From a bacterium (GTDB taxonomy: Bacteria > SZUA-79 > Acidulodesulfobacterales > Acidulodesulfobacteraceae): 54,696 nt of DNA. Under the pieces are notes generated by a model. The model ran no database searches. It saw only the letters and a list, made by a program, of their open reading frames with translations, and was not told the origin of the DNA. Positions 46,395 through 54,696 of the stretch are shown here, piece by piece (within the stretch, counting starts at the first letter, position 1; the number at the start of each line of letters is the position of its first letter). The stretch is taken from NCBI GenBank assembly GCA_021809845.1, contig JAJZJW010000005.1, positions 84,019 to 138,714 of the forward strand. The letters run 5' to 3'. The position numbers were made by a program, and so were the translations under genes.

Positions 46395-46471
46395 GGGGCT
46401 GTAGTTCAGACGGTTAGAACGCCGGCCTGTCACGCCGGAGGTCGCGGGTTCGATCCCCGTCGGCCCCGCCA
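46395..46471 (+). tRNA. tRNA-Asp (GUC)
   Basis: The 77 bases fold as a cloverleaf. The acceptor GGGGCTG pairs with CGGCCCC. The D stem is GTTC/GAAC, anticodon GTC lies in loop CTGTCAC between CCGGC-type stems, and the T arm is GCGGG-TTCGATC-CCCGT. G73 and CCA are encoded. Confidence 0.95.
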
Positions 46472-46883
46472 GTTAAAAAATATTTATCGGATTTTAACTG
46501 TCGTCATTTGTTACCTCATACCTTCTTTAGCAATGTTATTCCGCAATGCCAGTTAATATAATTTCCCAATTTGAGCAAATATAATTGAGCGAATATAAAT
46601 TTAACATCTTTTATTTGTTAAATTATTCTGATATAATTTAAAATATTTTTAAAATAATTTCTTGTTCAGAATTTAAAAATTTATTCGTAATATTTATTAG
46701 TTAATTATATTGATAATATGTAATATGGCTTTCAAAGTTATTAGAGCTTGAGTATGGAAATTTTGTGGAAAAAAATTCAATTGCATTGGCCATTTTGCTT
46801 AATTATTTATATTTCACAACATATTATATTTATAATATTATGTATAATTATAAATATAAAAACTGCAAAGGGTTCACAGTATC
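46472..46883. other. Gap between tRNA-Asp and tRNA-Leu
   Basis: No protein gene is supported. A hairpin AGTTAAAA (46471-46478)/TTTTAACT (46492-46499) directly follows tRNA-Asp but lacks a U-run after it. The remainder is AT-rich, with no convincing promoter or repeat array. Confidence 0.5.
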
Positions 46884-46968
46884 GCGAAAGTGGCGGAATT
46901 GGTATACGCACTGGACTTAGAATCCAGCGGAGTAATCCATGGGGGTTCAAGTCCCCCCTTTCGCACCA
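46884..46968 (+). tRNA. tRNA-Leu (UAG)
   Basis: The 85 bases fold as a class II tRNA. The acceptor GCGAAAG pairs with CTTTCGC. The anticodon stem is CTGGA/TCCAG around CTTAGAA, giving anticodon TAG. A long variable arm (CGGAGTAATCCATG) and T arm GGGGG-TTCAAGT-CCCCC follow. CCA is encoded. A tyrosine integrase starts 135 bases downstream, so its 3' end is the likely attachment site. Confidence 0.95.
46941..46968 (+). other. Presumed attachment site (attL) in the 3' end of tRNA-Leu
   Basis: Inferred only from the adjacent integrase: tyrosine integrases commonly use the T arm and 3' acceptor end of tRNA genes as the core. I found no second copy of this 3' end between here and the contig end. 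The other border probably lies beyond the window. The exact core cannot be set. Confidence 0.35.
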
Positions 46969-47103
46969 TACAGTAAACAAGCCTTTCCGGCAATATCCTA
47001 TCTCTTGACAATATTTTCAAAAATGGTAAAATAAGGTAAAATTTGGTCAAATATTGTCCCAAAATTGTCCCAATCTTAAACCATTATTTCAAGGGGATAT
47101 AAA

Positions 47104-48144
47104 ATGTCTGAAAACATCAGAAAGCGTGGAAACATCTGGTATTATGACATGATGATAGACGGCGTCCGGTATAAAGGAACTACTAAAACTACCGAAAAAG
47201 CCCTTGCCGAGAAAATAGCTTCAACGATAAAGACAGATATTCTAAGGCAAAAACACGACTTGCCGACGAAAGTAAATTACAACGATAAATTCTTTTCAGA
47301 ATTATGGGAAGAATATTTAAAATCGCAATTATCCGGTGCAAAAAATCAAGAAAGGAAAATATTCGCCGCTAAAAACTTCCTGCCCTTATTCGGTAATAAA
47401 TCTATTAAAAGCGTTAGCAAGGCAGAGATAGAAAATTATCAGCTTAAAAGAAAACTTGAAATTATGGCAATGCCTAAAAATACCGGCAAAAGAGAATCAG
47501 AGATAGCATTTAGGAGCGTAAATATTGAAACAGGAACGATTAGACATTTTTTTAATTTTTGTATAGAAAGGGGATATTTAGATAAGAACCCCTGTTCCGG
47601 TATAAAAAAACTCAATGAGCTATCCCGTCTTAAAACCTTATCCAATGAAGATATGCAAAAATTAATTAACGGAGCAACAAACAAGTTAACCAGAGATTTA
47701 ATATCTTTTCTTATTTATACAGGTTGCCGTAAAGGCGAAGCGCTTAATTTAAAATGGGACGACGTTGACTTGCAAAATAACATAATAGCGATAAAAGGAA
47801 CTAAAAATAAATCTGACAGGCATATTCCTATTAGCAAGCCATTAAAAGAGCTTTTAATCGGCATAGAAAAGAAACAGGATAGTTTTTTATATGTCTTTAA
47901 TAATAACGAGGCAAGGATTAAAGATTTTCGTTGTTCATTTCATACCGCCTGCAGAAATGCCGGACTAAAAGATTTGCGTATTCACGATTTAAGGCACGTA
48001 TTCGCTTCTAAAATGGTTATGGGCGGAACGTCGCTTTATATTACAGGCGAACTGTTAGGACACAGGACAACGCAGATGACGAAACGGTATAGCCATTTAG
48101 TGCCGGAGACGCTGAAGAAGGCGGTTGACGATGTATTTAAATAA
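47104..48144 (+). CDS. int: Tyrosine-type site-specific integrase
   Basis: A 346-residue phage-type integrase. The N-terminal arm-binding part has RGNIWYYDMMIDG, followed by a SAM-like core-binding domain (about 65-170). The catalytic domain has the Arg in YTGCRKGEALNL (about 208), Lys in GTKNKSDRHIPI, HDLRHVFAS (about 293-301), the GH of LLGHRTTQM (about 319) and Tyr in KRYSHL (about 330). AAGGGG precedes the ATG. It lies directly beside tRNA-Leu and reads away from it, as in genomic islands and satellites. Confidence 0.95.
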   Translation: MSENIRKRGNIWYYDMMIDGVRYKGTTKTTEKALAEKIASTIKTDILRQKHDLPTKVNYNDKFFSELWEEYLKSQLSGAKNQERKIFAAKNFLPLFGNKSIKSVSKAEIENYQLKRKLEIMAMPKNTGKRESEIAFRSVNIETGTIRHFFNFCIERGYLDKNPCSGIKKLNELSRLKTLSNEDMQKLINGATNKLTRDLISFLIYTGCRKGEALNLKWDDVDLQNNIIAIKGTKNKSDRHIPISKPLKELLIGIEKKQDSFLYVFNNNEARIKDFRCSFHTACRNAGLKDLRIHDLRHVFASKMVMGGTSLYITGELLGHRTTQMTKRYSHLVPETLKKAVDDVFK

Positions 48145-48337
48145 TTTTTTTGCAATATTGAAAAAGACTCAAAGATATATGCAATACGTTAATCAAAGCG
48201 TTTAAAATTTAACAACAAGTTAAAGTTATTAACATGTTGGTATTTTTTCATTGATAATCGTATTAAAAAAATGTATATTACACCATATTATTATTTTTAT
48301 TATTATATAAAAATTAAAACCTCTTAAATTTTATTTT

Positions 48338-49303
48338 ATGGATAAAGAAAACACACAGCCTGATATTTCTATTATCGTTCCTATGTACAACGAAGAAGAA
48401 AATGTCGCCGATTTTTATAAAAGGCTTAAAAGCACGCTTAATACTATAAATATGTCATATGAGGTTATTTGTGTCGATGACGGTTCAAGCGATAAAACGT
48501 TAGAAAAATTATTAGAATTAAGAAATATAGACGAAAATGTTAAAATTATAAATTTTTCAAGAAATTTCGGCAAGGAAATAGCTTTAACCGCAGGTATAGA
48601 TTATTCCATAGGAAGCGCTGTAATTCCGATAGACGCCGATTTGCAAGACCCGCCGGAAGTAATCATTGAACTTATAAACAAATGGAAAGAAGGCTACGAT
48701 ATGGTTTACGCCGTCAGAAAAAATAGGCACGAACAGGAATCATGGCTGAAACAAGTTATGTCAAACGTTTTCTATAAACTCTCGCAAAAGATTATGTATA
48801 TTAACATGCCTCCGCATACCGGCGATTTTCGTCTTATGGATAAATCCGTGGTAGATTCGTTAAAAGCATTACGGGAAAGAAACAGATTTATGAAAGGTCT
48901 ATTCGCTTTTGTGGGGTTTAAACAGGCACAAATAGAATTTGAATCACAGCCGCGCAATAAAGGTAAAACAAAGTGGAATTATTTAAAACTTTTTAATTTT
49001 GCCATTGAAGGCATAACCTCTTTTAGCAGCGTGCCTTTAAGGCTAATAACATATGCCGGTTTTTTTATAGCTTTATTGAGTCTGGCATACGCCTCCTATA
49101 TCGTTGTAAAAACTCTTATTTACGGAACTCATGTAAGCGGATATCCTTCGCTTATAACTATTATTTTATTCTTAGGAGCTATTCAACTCGTGTCAGTTGG
49201 TGTTTTAGGGGAGTATATAGGACGTATTTACAACGAAGTTAAGCAGAGACCTATATATATCATAAGGCGGGAATACGGGTTTGATAACAATAGCAATAAG
49301 TAA
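48338..49303 (+). CDS. GtrB-like polyprenyl-phosphate glycosyltransferase (GT2)
   Basis: A 321-residue family 2 glycosyltransferase of the GtrB/DPM1-like group, which loads a sugar onto undecaprenyl phosphate on the inner membrane. The GT-A start IIVPMYNEEENV, CVDDGSSD (about 45-52), DADLQDPPE (about 97-105) and SRNFGKE are conserved. NKGKTKWNYLKLF and two C-terminal transmembrane helices (about 230-252 and 262-290) complete the family pattern. It is upstream of a large GT-C-like membrane protein, its likely partner. A GtrA flippase gene is not seen in the 212-base gap after it. Confidence 0.92.
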   Translation: MDKENTQPDISIIVPMYNEEENVADFYKRLKSTLNTINMSYEVICVDDGSSDKTLEKLLELRNIDENVKIINFSRNFGKEIALTAGIDYSIGSAVIPIDADLQDPPEVIIELINKWKEGYDMVYAVRKNRHEQESWLKQVMSNVFYKLSQKIMYINMPPHTGDFRLMDKSVVDSLKALRERNRFMKGLFAFVGFKQAQIEFESQPRNKGKTKWNYLKLFNFAIEGITSFSSVPLRLITYAGFFIALLSLAYASYIVVKTLIYGTHVSGYPSLITIILFLGAIQLVSVGVLGEYIGRIYNEVKQRPIYIIRREYGFDNNSNK

Positions 49304-49515
49304 ATGACCGTTTTTATTATGCTTTTGTTAAAATAGATATTATTTGTATTATTTGTACTAATATGCCTATAGCTGAGCCGTATTTTTGCAATATTGGAGA
49401 ATTTATTTTATGACAACCTATACTGTTTAATATAAATATATCAATATTTTCCAATTTATTTATTATATCCACTAATTATATTAATTCTAATTGTTTTTAA
49501 TCGGTAAAATTAATA

Positions 49516-51690
49516 ATGGCATTAAACAAATTTAATGGTAATTTATTAAGCAATAAAATATTTAATTTCTTTTTTTACTTTTTATTTCCTTTTATTTTAT
49601 ATTTTTTCATTAATTGGCTTTATTTTGCAAATTGGAACAAATTAATTAAAGGATATGTTTATAATCTAAGTGGTGATCCGGAACAATCTATTTGGTTTAT
49701 TAAATGGTGGCCGTGGTCAATACTGCACGGCATTAATCCTTTTATATCTTATTATATCTGGTCGCCTAACGGGTTTAATTTAACGTGGGCCACTTCGATG
49801 CCAAGCCTTGCCATTATGGCAAGCCCGATAACCTTAATTTTTGGTCCGATTGCGGCATATAATATTTTATGTCTTTTAGCATTACCTCTTTCTGCTTATT
49901 CTGCTTTTTTGCTATTAAGATATATTACCAAAAATCCTTTCGCCTCTTTTGTAGGAGGTTATCTTTTCGGTTTTTCTTCTTATGAAATAGCGGAAGCAAG
50001 TGGTCATTTAAATCTAATTTTTGTATTTATTATTCCTTTAATATGTTATTTAGTTATTAAGCGATATCATGATGTTGCAAAAATAGATAATCATAACAGT
50101 ATGAAAAGAAAAAGGTTGATATTCATACTGTTACTGGCTACAATGATTGCCTTTCAGGTTGGAATTTCATCAGAAGTTGCTGCAACCATGACATTCTTTG
50201 GATTTATATCTATCGGATTATTTTATATTTTCGCAAATAAAGATAATCGGCTCAGGATATTTAGACTCAGCGTGGATATTGCCGTCGCTTATTTTGTTTC
50301 AATGATATTGCTTTCTCCTTTTTTATATTACATTGTTGTAGGCTATAGTCAAGTTCCAAAAATAATTAATTCTCCAACTTATTATTCCGCAGATTTGCTA
50401 AACTACATTGTATCTACGCCCGTTACGAGATTTGGCAGAACCATATTTGCAAACATTGTTTCCAGATTTACCGGAAATTATAGCGAAGATGGCGCATATA
50501 TAGGCGTTATTCTGATTGCAACCGTTCTTTTTTCCATAAAAGAACAGCTAAAGAATTGGTGGGGTAAAGCGATAGTTATTATAACTGCGGTTGTATTTGC
50601 CTCAAGCCTCGGTCCATATTTGCATATAAACGGCGTTGTAACTAAAATACCGTTACTCTGGAGATTATTCGTTTACCTGCCTATTCTCAGAGACCCGTTA
50701 CCTACAAGATTTACAATGTACGTTTTTCTGATGGTTGCTATATTTATTACATTGTGGCTGAATAAAAAAAATATTTCTAAAAAAGATAAAATATACAGAT
50801 ATGTTATAGTATTTTTTGGTTTAGTATTAATTTTACCGAATACTAATATTGATTCGTGGGGTACTATAAAAACGCCTCAATTTTTTAAAGACAAAAATAT
50901 TATGAAAAGATTTATAAATAAAGAGAAAACTGTGCTTATTTTTCCTTATAATAACGGAGGATTAATGGATTATTACCAAATGAAATCTAAAATGTACTTT
51001 AAAATGCCGGAAGGATATTCAGGTTTTGTTCCGAAAAATTTTATAGATTCACCTGCTTTTGGAATGTTCAACTCAAACAAAATCTCCTATGATTATATTT
51101 TAGTAATTTCAGCATTTATTGGTTCTCATAATGTAAGAGCGGTGATATTGACACCTGGCACCCCTAAAATATGGCATTTAGCGTTCAACGATATGCATGC
51201 ACATTGGAAAAAAATTAAAGCAGGTGGGGTTACATTATATGAAGTTCCAAATATTATACTCCAGAGTTATAAGCATATAACTTTATCGCAACTTAATCAA
51301 AAAATCTCTTTGCTAACCTTTAATAGATTGTATAATCTATCAATGAAATTTTTAAAGAACAATCAACGATTATCCAACTTATTTCCTCAGTATTTAGAAT
51401 TCCACGGCTATCTTTCTAAATCCTTCGGCTATCAAACAGGTTCGGCAATTAACTGGACAAAAAACGGTGGCTGGATTGGCAGATGGGGATGCCCTGACGG
51501 TAAAGGTGAATGTTTTGGGGTAGGTATAGTCGGAAATATAAATAATTTAAAACCCATAATACAAAAATATCAATCACAGGCAAAACAAATATTTTTTCCG
51601 TATCCGAAAGTATATAATGCTAATAAAAGTAGTAAAGGCTCAGGTCAATTGCTGATGATATTTAATTTTAATAAAAAAATAATAAAATAA
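49516..51690 (+). CDS. Polytopic membrane protein, probable GT-C-type glycosyltransferase
   Basis: A 724-residue protein with about 10-12 hydrophobic helices in its first 460 residues and a long soluble C-terminal domain. After the first helix, the loop SGDPEQSIWFIKWWPW contains an acidic pair of the kind GT-C enzymes use to bind polyprenyl-phosphate sugars. NLTWATSMPSL and FGFSSYEIAEASGHLNL follow. The C-terminal part is probably periplasmic and has Gly/Trp-rich motifs (WTKNGGWIGRWGCPDG) of unknown role. With the GtrB-like enzyme upstream it could transfer a sugar to a surface glycan. I do not recognise the exact family. Confidence 0.8.
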   Translation: MALNKFNGNLLSNKIFNFFFYFLFPFILYFFINWLYFANWNKLIKGYVYNLSGDPEQSIWFIKWWPWSILHGINPFISYYIWSPNGFNLTWATSMPSLAIMASPITLIFGPIAAYNILCLLALPLSAYSAFLLLRYITKNPFASFVGGYLFGFSSYEIAEASGHLNLIFVFIIPLICYLVIKRYHDVAKIDNHNSMKRKRLIFILLLATMIAFQVGISSEVAATMTFFGFISIGLFYIFANKDNRLRIFRLSVDIAVAYFVSMILLSPFLYYIVVGYSQVPKIINSPTYYSADLLNYIVSTPVTRFGRTIFANIVSRFTGNYSEDGAYIGVILIATVLFSIKEQLKNWWGKAIVIITAVVFASSLGPYLHINGVVTKIPLLWRLFVYLPILRDPLPTRFTMYVFLMVAIFITLWLNKKNISKKDKIYRYVIVFFGLVLILPNTNIDSWGTIKTPQFFKDKNIMKRFINKEKTVLIFPYNNGGLMDYYQMKSKMYFKMPEGYSGFVPKNFIDSPAFGMFNSNKISYDYILVISAFIGSHNVRAVILTPGTPKIWHLAFNDMHAHWKKIKAGGVTLYEVPNIILQSYKHITLSQLNQKISLLTFNRLYNLSMKFLKNNQRLSNLFPQYLEFHGYLSKSFGYQTGSAINWTKNGGWIGRWGCPDGKGECFGVGIVGNINNLKPIIQKYQSQAKQIFFPYPKVYNANKSSKGSGQLLMIFNFNKKIIK

Positions 51691-51754
51691 TTTTATTTAG
51701 ATAAATGAGACACTTCAATATTTTATGTTAGCAGTTCAGTGCTTAAAACGCAAA

Positions 51755-52609
51755 TTAAGAAGCATTTTTTACCGTCCGGTTAACATAATCGTCAATATGA
51801 CCGGATTTTCGCTTAATAATATCAGGACTGAATAATTTAATAGCATTTGCAATATCGTCGGCTTTAAAACCTTTTAGAATTGCATACTTTGCCGCCTTAA
51901 AATCAAGCTTTGATAAATCGTCCTTACTCCCTGTTTCATAGACCTTTTGGATATATGCGGCGCACCCCGTTTCAAGCGTTTTTCTTTCTCCCGTCTCTAA
52001 GGGGGTTGTGGCTATATGCTTTACCGGTAGTTCGATTAAACCGTTATCGATGCCGGTTAAAATTCTTTCAACGTAGTCCTTACCTTTCGTGCAGGATATA
52101 CCTGTTCCTTGATAAAGTTTAACGAATGGAAATAATCCGTTCTTGCAATATTTCTGCTTTCTATTGGTAAATCCGGCGAGCCGGAAAAAATGTCCGATAT
52201 CCGCCGAATTTGGGTCGGTAGAGTAAACTTCAGATAGTTGCTTAAATATAAAAGTCAGAATATTTTTATTAATCGGACAATCCGATAACTTTACGATAGC
52301 CTGATAATTTGCAGGACTTGTTTCCAAAAAATAAAAAGGCTCAAAGCCGTCCGCATATAATTTATCTATTTCCGGCTTTTTAATATCGTCAAGCAAAACA
52401 TACACGCCCCCCGAACTGCAAAGGCGGGGAGAAAGAAAAACATTATAGCCGTTTGTGTTCAAATATTTACAGAATTTTAAAGATTTTTCATACTCAGTGA
52501 TAGTAATATCCGGAAAAGTTTTAACGTCTCCGGTTTCAAAATTAACTAACTTAATAAAAAACTTAGTTTCCGGCAGATATAATTTTAATTGCTCAAGTGA
52601 TTTTTCCAT
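51755..52609 (-). CDS. RepB-like DNA primase
   Basis: A 284-residue protein resembling the RepB/RepB-prime primase domain of mobilisable plasmids and integrative elements (archaeo-eukaryotic primase fold). Visible motifs are VYVLLDDIKKPEIDKL (an acidic catalytic-type pair), FLETSPANYQAIVKLSD and ADIGHFFRLAGFTNRK, typical of this family. It overlaps the upstream ATPase gene by one base (TAATG), so the two are coupled. It likely primes replication of the integrated element after excision. Confidence 0.82.
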   Translation of the reverse strand: MEKSLEQLKLYLPETKFFIKLVNFETGDVKTFPDITITEYEKSLKFCKYLNTNGYNVFLSPRLCSSGGVYVLLDDIKKPEIDKLYADGFEPFYFLETSPANYQAIVKLSDCPINKNILTFIFKQLSEVYSTDPNSADIGHFFRLAGFTNRKQKYCKNGLFPFVKLYQGTGISCTKGKDYVERILTGIDNGLIELPVKHIATTPLETGERKTLETGCAAYIQKVYETGSKDDLSKLDFKAAKYAILKGFKADDIANAIKLFSPDIIKRKSGHIDDYVNRTVKNAS

Positions 52610-53733
52610 TATATTATCTCCAAAATTGCTTTGACTTCGCTGACATTCCTAATTTCTTTAATGTTTGAGATGATATCTCTTGGTTTTATTATTTTTCCGG
52701 CTTCGGTAAATTTTCTTTTTAAATTCTCAACTTTTTGAATAGTTTTTTCAAGTTCTGAAAAGCCGTAATTTTCTAATATTTCTTTGGTATCAGAGATATG
52801 CAATAATATTAGTCTCATGCTCCAGCTTATATCTTCTTCGTCGATTTCTTTTTTGGTAGATTTTCCAAGGATAATGTGATAAATAGAAGAATATTTTATT
52901 GATTTAAAGAGTGTTCTACGTAAAAAACTTGCTGGCAGTTTCCCGCTCTCAATACTCGCATAATTGTAAAAAGATTCTTCAAATACTTTGATAGCTTCTT
53001 TAGAGAGCGTGTATTTCTTATTCCGCATCGGAAATTTTATTTTTTTCCACGATTTATTAACTGTATTCTTTAAATCACCGTAAGGATACAGGGCAACGGA
53101 CAATTCAGGACGTTCAGGATCTTGTTTCGTGAGAACATAATTAAATCTTTGTGCAAAACCGTCAAGCATATCTTCTAAGCTTACGTTTTGCAAAAAAGTA
53201 CTATAAACGTTCAAAGCCAACAAAACTAATGCAGGATTAGATACTTTAATATTTTTTAATTGTGTGATACGCATTATTTCTTTGTTGTCATAAATTTTCA
53301 GCAAGTATTCTTTGAGTTCTTCCATATACGATTGGGTTTTCATAGCCTTCAATAACTGCGCAAACTCGTCTTTAATCCAAAACCCGTTGTTGTTTTTTTC
53401 CAGAGATTCGATGAATTTAGCCGCAGAAGCTATGCCGCTATCGAAAATATTTTGAATATCGATAGCTTTTTCAAAAATATTAGTCGTGAACGTCTTCGAG
53501 CTGCCGGATTCTCCTAAAACAAGAGTCCATATGTCGGGTTTAATTATCTGTCCGGAAAAATCTATACTGATATTTAAAAACAGCAAGTTTGCCGCAATAA
53601 AATTGATTCCTACGAAAAAAGGCAGTTCAAGCGGGATGTCCGTTTCAGATTGAAAAATAGAAGTAACCGATTCCAAAAAAGACGCTGGCGGAATAACCAT
53701 ATTTCCGCGCCAAAAATGCGGTTTTTTAATCAA
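52609..53733 (-). CDS. DUF3987-like P-loop ATPase, putative replicative helicase of the element
   Basis: A 374-residue P-loop protein. Walker A GESGSSKT is at 74-81, after the strand IWTLVLG. A Walker B-like GFWIKDEFAQLL lies near 116. ALNVYSTFLQN resembles the later sensor strand. DUF3987 proteins are helicase-like ATPases often found beside primases in plasmids and phage satellites. The coupling to the RepB-like primase supports a replication role. The C-terminal third is helical with no recognised motif. Confidence 0.75.
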   Translation of the reverse strand: MIKKPHFWRGNMVIPPASFLESVTSIFQSETDIPLELPFFVGINFIAANLLFLNISIDFSGQIIKPDIWTLVLGESGSSKTFTTNIFEKAIDIQNIFDSGIASAAKFIESLEKNNNGFWIKDEFAQLLKAMKTQSYMEELKEYLLKIYDNKEIMRITQLKNIKVSNPALVLLALNVYSTFLQNVSLEDMLDGFAQRFNYVLTKQDPERPELSVALYPYGDLKNTVNKSWKKIKFPMRNKKYTLSKEAIKVFEESFYNYASIESGKLPASFLRRTLFKSIKYSSIYHIILGKSTKKEIDEEDISWSMRLILLHISDTKEILENYGFSELEKTIQKVENLKRKFTEAGKIIKPRDIISNIKEIRNVSEVKAILEII

Positions 53734-53744
53734 ATTATAAGCTT

Positions 53745-53984
53745 TTAATGTGTTTTTGCGTCTTTTGATAGGTTTTTTTGAGTCAACATTTCAATGATAT
53801 TGCGGGATTGCTGGTTTTTTACCCTATAGGCAACCCCCCTGTCAGCAATTGAAATATTATCCTTAACACTTACTCCCGCTTGCGTTTTAAGTGCTGAAAA
53901 GTCGGTCAGCAAACGACCAGCACTTTTTTCTAAATAATCGTTTTCAATCCTAACTGCTGCTTGATTTTGTAGTGAATTTTTCAT
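53745..53984 (-). CDS. Small protein of unknown function
   Basis: A 79-residue hydrophilic protein with a good ribosome-binding site (AAGGAG, 8 bases before the ATG). It is encoded in the same direction as the replication genes and starts 22 bases after the excisionase-like reading frame. It has no Cys, signal peptide or membrane helix. I do not recognise it. A regulatory or accessory role in the element is only suggested by position. Confidence 0.6.
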   Translation of the reverse strand: MKNSLQNQAAVRIENDYLEKSAGRLLTDFSALKTQAGVSVKDNISIADRGVAYRVKNQQSRNIIEMLTQKNLSKDAKTH

Positions 53985-54006
53985 ATTATTTTCTCCTTGT
54001 TAAATT

Positions 54007-54276
54007 TTAATGTGAATTATTACAGGTTAAATAATTTTTTATCTTTTCAACATCTATTCTGGCTTTATTATTTTTAAAAACATTTTTCGTAGCTATATTT
54101 ACCGAAAGAAGCTTATTGCCGTCCATAAATTCTTCAATGTCTGAAAGTTTAAAGCGGTAGCGTGCTTTTTTCCCGCAAGCTGAAGGGAGCCTATATGCCG
54201 ATATTTGACCTGACGTCGCAAAATTAGCAAGGGTTCTCGGGCTAATAGATAATATTTCCGCATTTAATAGTAAAAT
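54007..54276 (-). pseudogene. Excisionase-like helix-turn-helix protein lacking a normal start codon
   Basis: The minus-strand frame ending at 54007 encodes AEILSISPRTLANFATSGQ, then SAYRLP, RYRFKLSDIEEFM and a basic tail. This is the MerR-type HTH of excisionase (Xis/AlpA-like) proteins. The frame is open back to 54276, where TAA precedes ATT-TTA-CTA-TTA-AAT-GCG. No ATG, GTG or TTG is available before the HTH, and three to four residues usually seen between LLNAEE and AEIL appear to be missing. Either it uses ATT, or its 5' end has suffered a deletion. An ATG at about 54263 is in another frame and gives an unrelated product. Confidence 0.65.
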
Positions 54277-54696
54277 TTATATTTAAACAAAACTATTGAC
54301 AGGCAAGTTTAACTCTTGCTGTTGAGTTTTTTAAAACAAAAGTTAAGACAGAAACTTTTTGAAAAGGTGTTTTTCCTTTTTTTTGCCTATTTATTCTTAA
54401 TTTCCTAAAAAAATCTCAATCTTTTATATTTTTTAGGAATAGAAAAGTGCCGGCGATGGACACAAGATTTTTTGCGGTCTACTTTTCAAGCTGAAATACA
54501 GCTGAAACCGCTAAGGCTATTATCTCAAAAAGCCTGACGTAAATGGGATTGTTTACTACAGGTTAGACGGACAATATCAGAGTATTGCCGTTTTTATTAT
54601 ATATGTTTTAAATCTCTATTTTCCCGAAATGGAACACGGGCGTTAGGGCGCAAATCTTTTCTTTCTTTCTCCCCAGTCTTTTTTTGGGGGGGGGGG
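54277..54696. other. Non-coding contig end with inverted repeat and terminal poly-G
   Basis: No gene is seen. An 11-bp perfect inverted repeat, TTCCTAAAAAA (54402-54412)/TTTTTTAGGAA (54429-54439), could be a terminator or an element replication or regulatory site. An imperfect dyad CAAGTTTAACTCTTG (54304-54318) lies just upstream of the HTH gene and could be its operator. The final 11 bases (54686-54696) are all G after a run of T, which looks like a sequencing artefact at the contig end. Confidence 0.6.

Noticed and set aside
46368-47062. Short open frames on both strands over tRNA-Asp and tRNA-Leu
   Set aside because: The cloverleaf genes explain these bases; the frames have no ribosome-binding site or recognisable protein.
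54110-54265. Minus-strand frame starting at ATG near 54263
   Set aside because: It runs out of frame with the clear HTH sequence and encodes nothing recognisable.

Overview
The window is a low-GC bacterial contig of about 54.7 kb that carries housekeeping genes and anaerobic energy metabolism. Electron transfer runs through Fe-S/flavin modules of the Hdr, Flx and non-classical succinate dehydrogenase types. No oxidase, photosystem or ribosomal RNA is present. The mix of HdrABC-FlxABCD, a CCG-domain succinate dehydrogenase or fumarate reductase and a MacAB-TolC-type efflux system suggests a Gram-negative anaerobe. A sulfate-reducing deltaproteobacterium-like lineage (for example the Sva0485/Acidulodesulfobacterales group) is plausible, but that is inference. 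Both ends look like assembly breaks: the first 150 bases are a 25-bp tandem array, and the last 11 bases are a run of G.

Layout. 1-563: tandem array, promoter and structured leader upstream of moaC. 1.4-5.4 kb: flavoprotein, Fe-S and CCG-domain subunits of a SdhABE/Tfr-type complex plus a small coiled-coil protein. 5.5-10.1 kb (minus): der, rnc, mnmA and a small protein translationally coupled to mnmA. 10.4-14.9 kb (plus): cysE, an Rrf2/IscR-type regulator, a cysteine desulfurase and mtaB. 14.9-19.9 kb (minus): TolC-like, adaptor, ABC ATPase and FtsX-type permease, making one tripartite exporter. 20.4-30.6 kb (plus): rimO and an AddA/AddB-like helicase-nuclease pair. 30.9-38.7 kb (plus): hdrC-hdrB-hdrA-flxD-flxC-flxB-flxA, a likely NADH-linked electron-bifurcating complex that ends at a strong terminator. 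39.2-45.7 kb (plus): an archaeal-type thrS, then tig-clpP-clpX and an HU gene. 46.0-47.0 kb: tRNA-Val, tRNA-Asp and tRNA-Leu. From 47.1 kb to the contig end: a probable integrated element at tRNA-Leu, with a tyrosine integrase, a glycan-modification pair (GtrB-like and a GT-C-like membrane protein) and, on the minus strand, an excisionase-like HTH protein, a small protein, a DUF3987-like ATPase and a RepB-like primase.

The most striking signal is repeat expansion. Most of the larger intergenic gaps hold their own tandem repeat, with units of 7, 10, 25, 28, 37, 41, 44, 58, 65 and 109 bp that differ from gap to gap. Inside genes the repeats keep frame (27, 42, 57 and 66 bp) and encode Asn-rich inserts in otherwise conserved enzymes (MnmA, RimO, MtaB, AddA, AddB). 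The extreme case is 83 consecutive Asn codons in the AddB-like protein, in which every variation is the synonymous AAT/AAC choice. This resembles the poly-Asn proteomes of Dictyostelium and Plasmodium and is very unusual for a bacterium.
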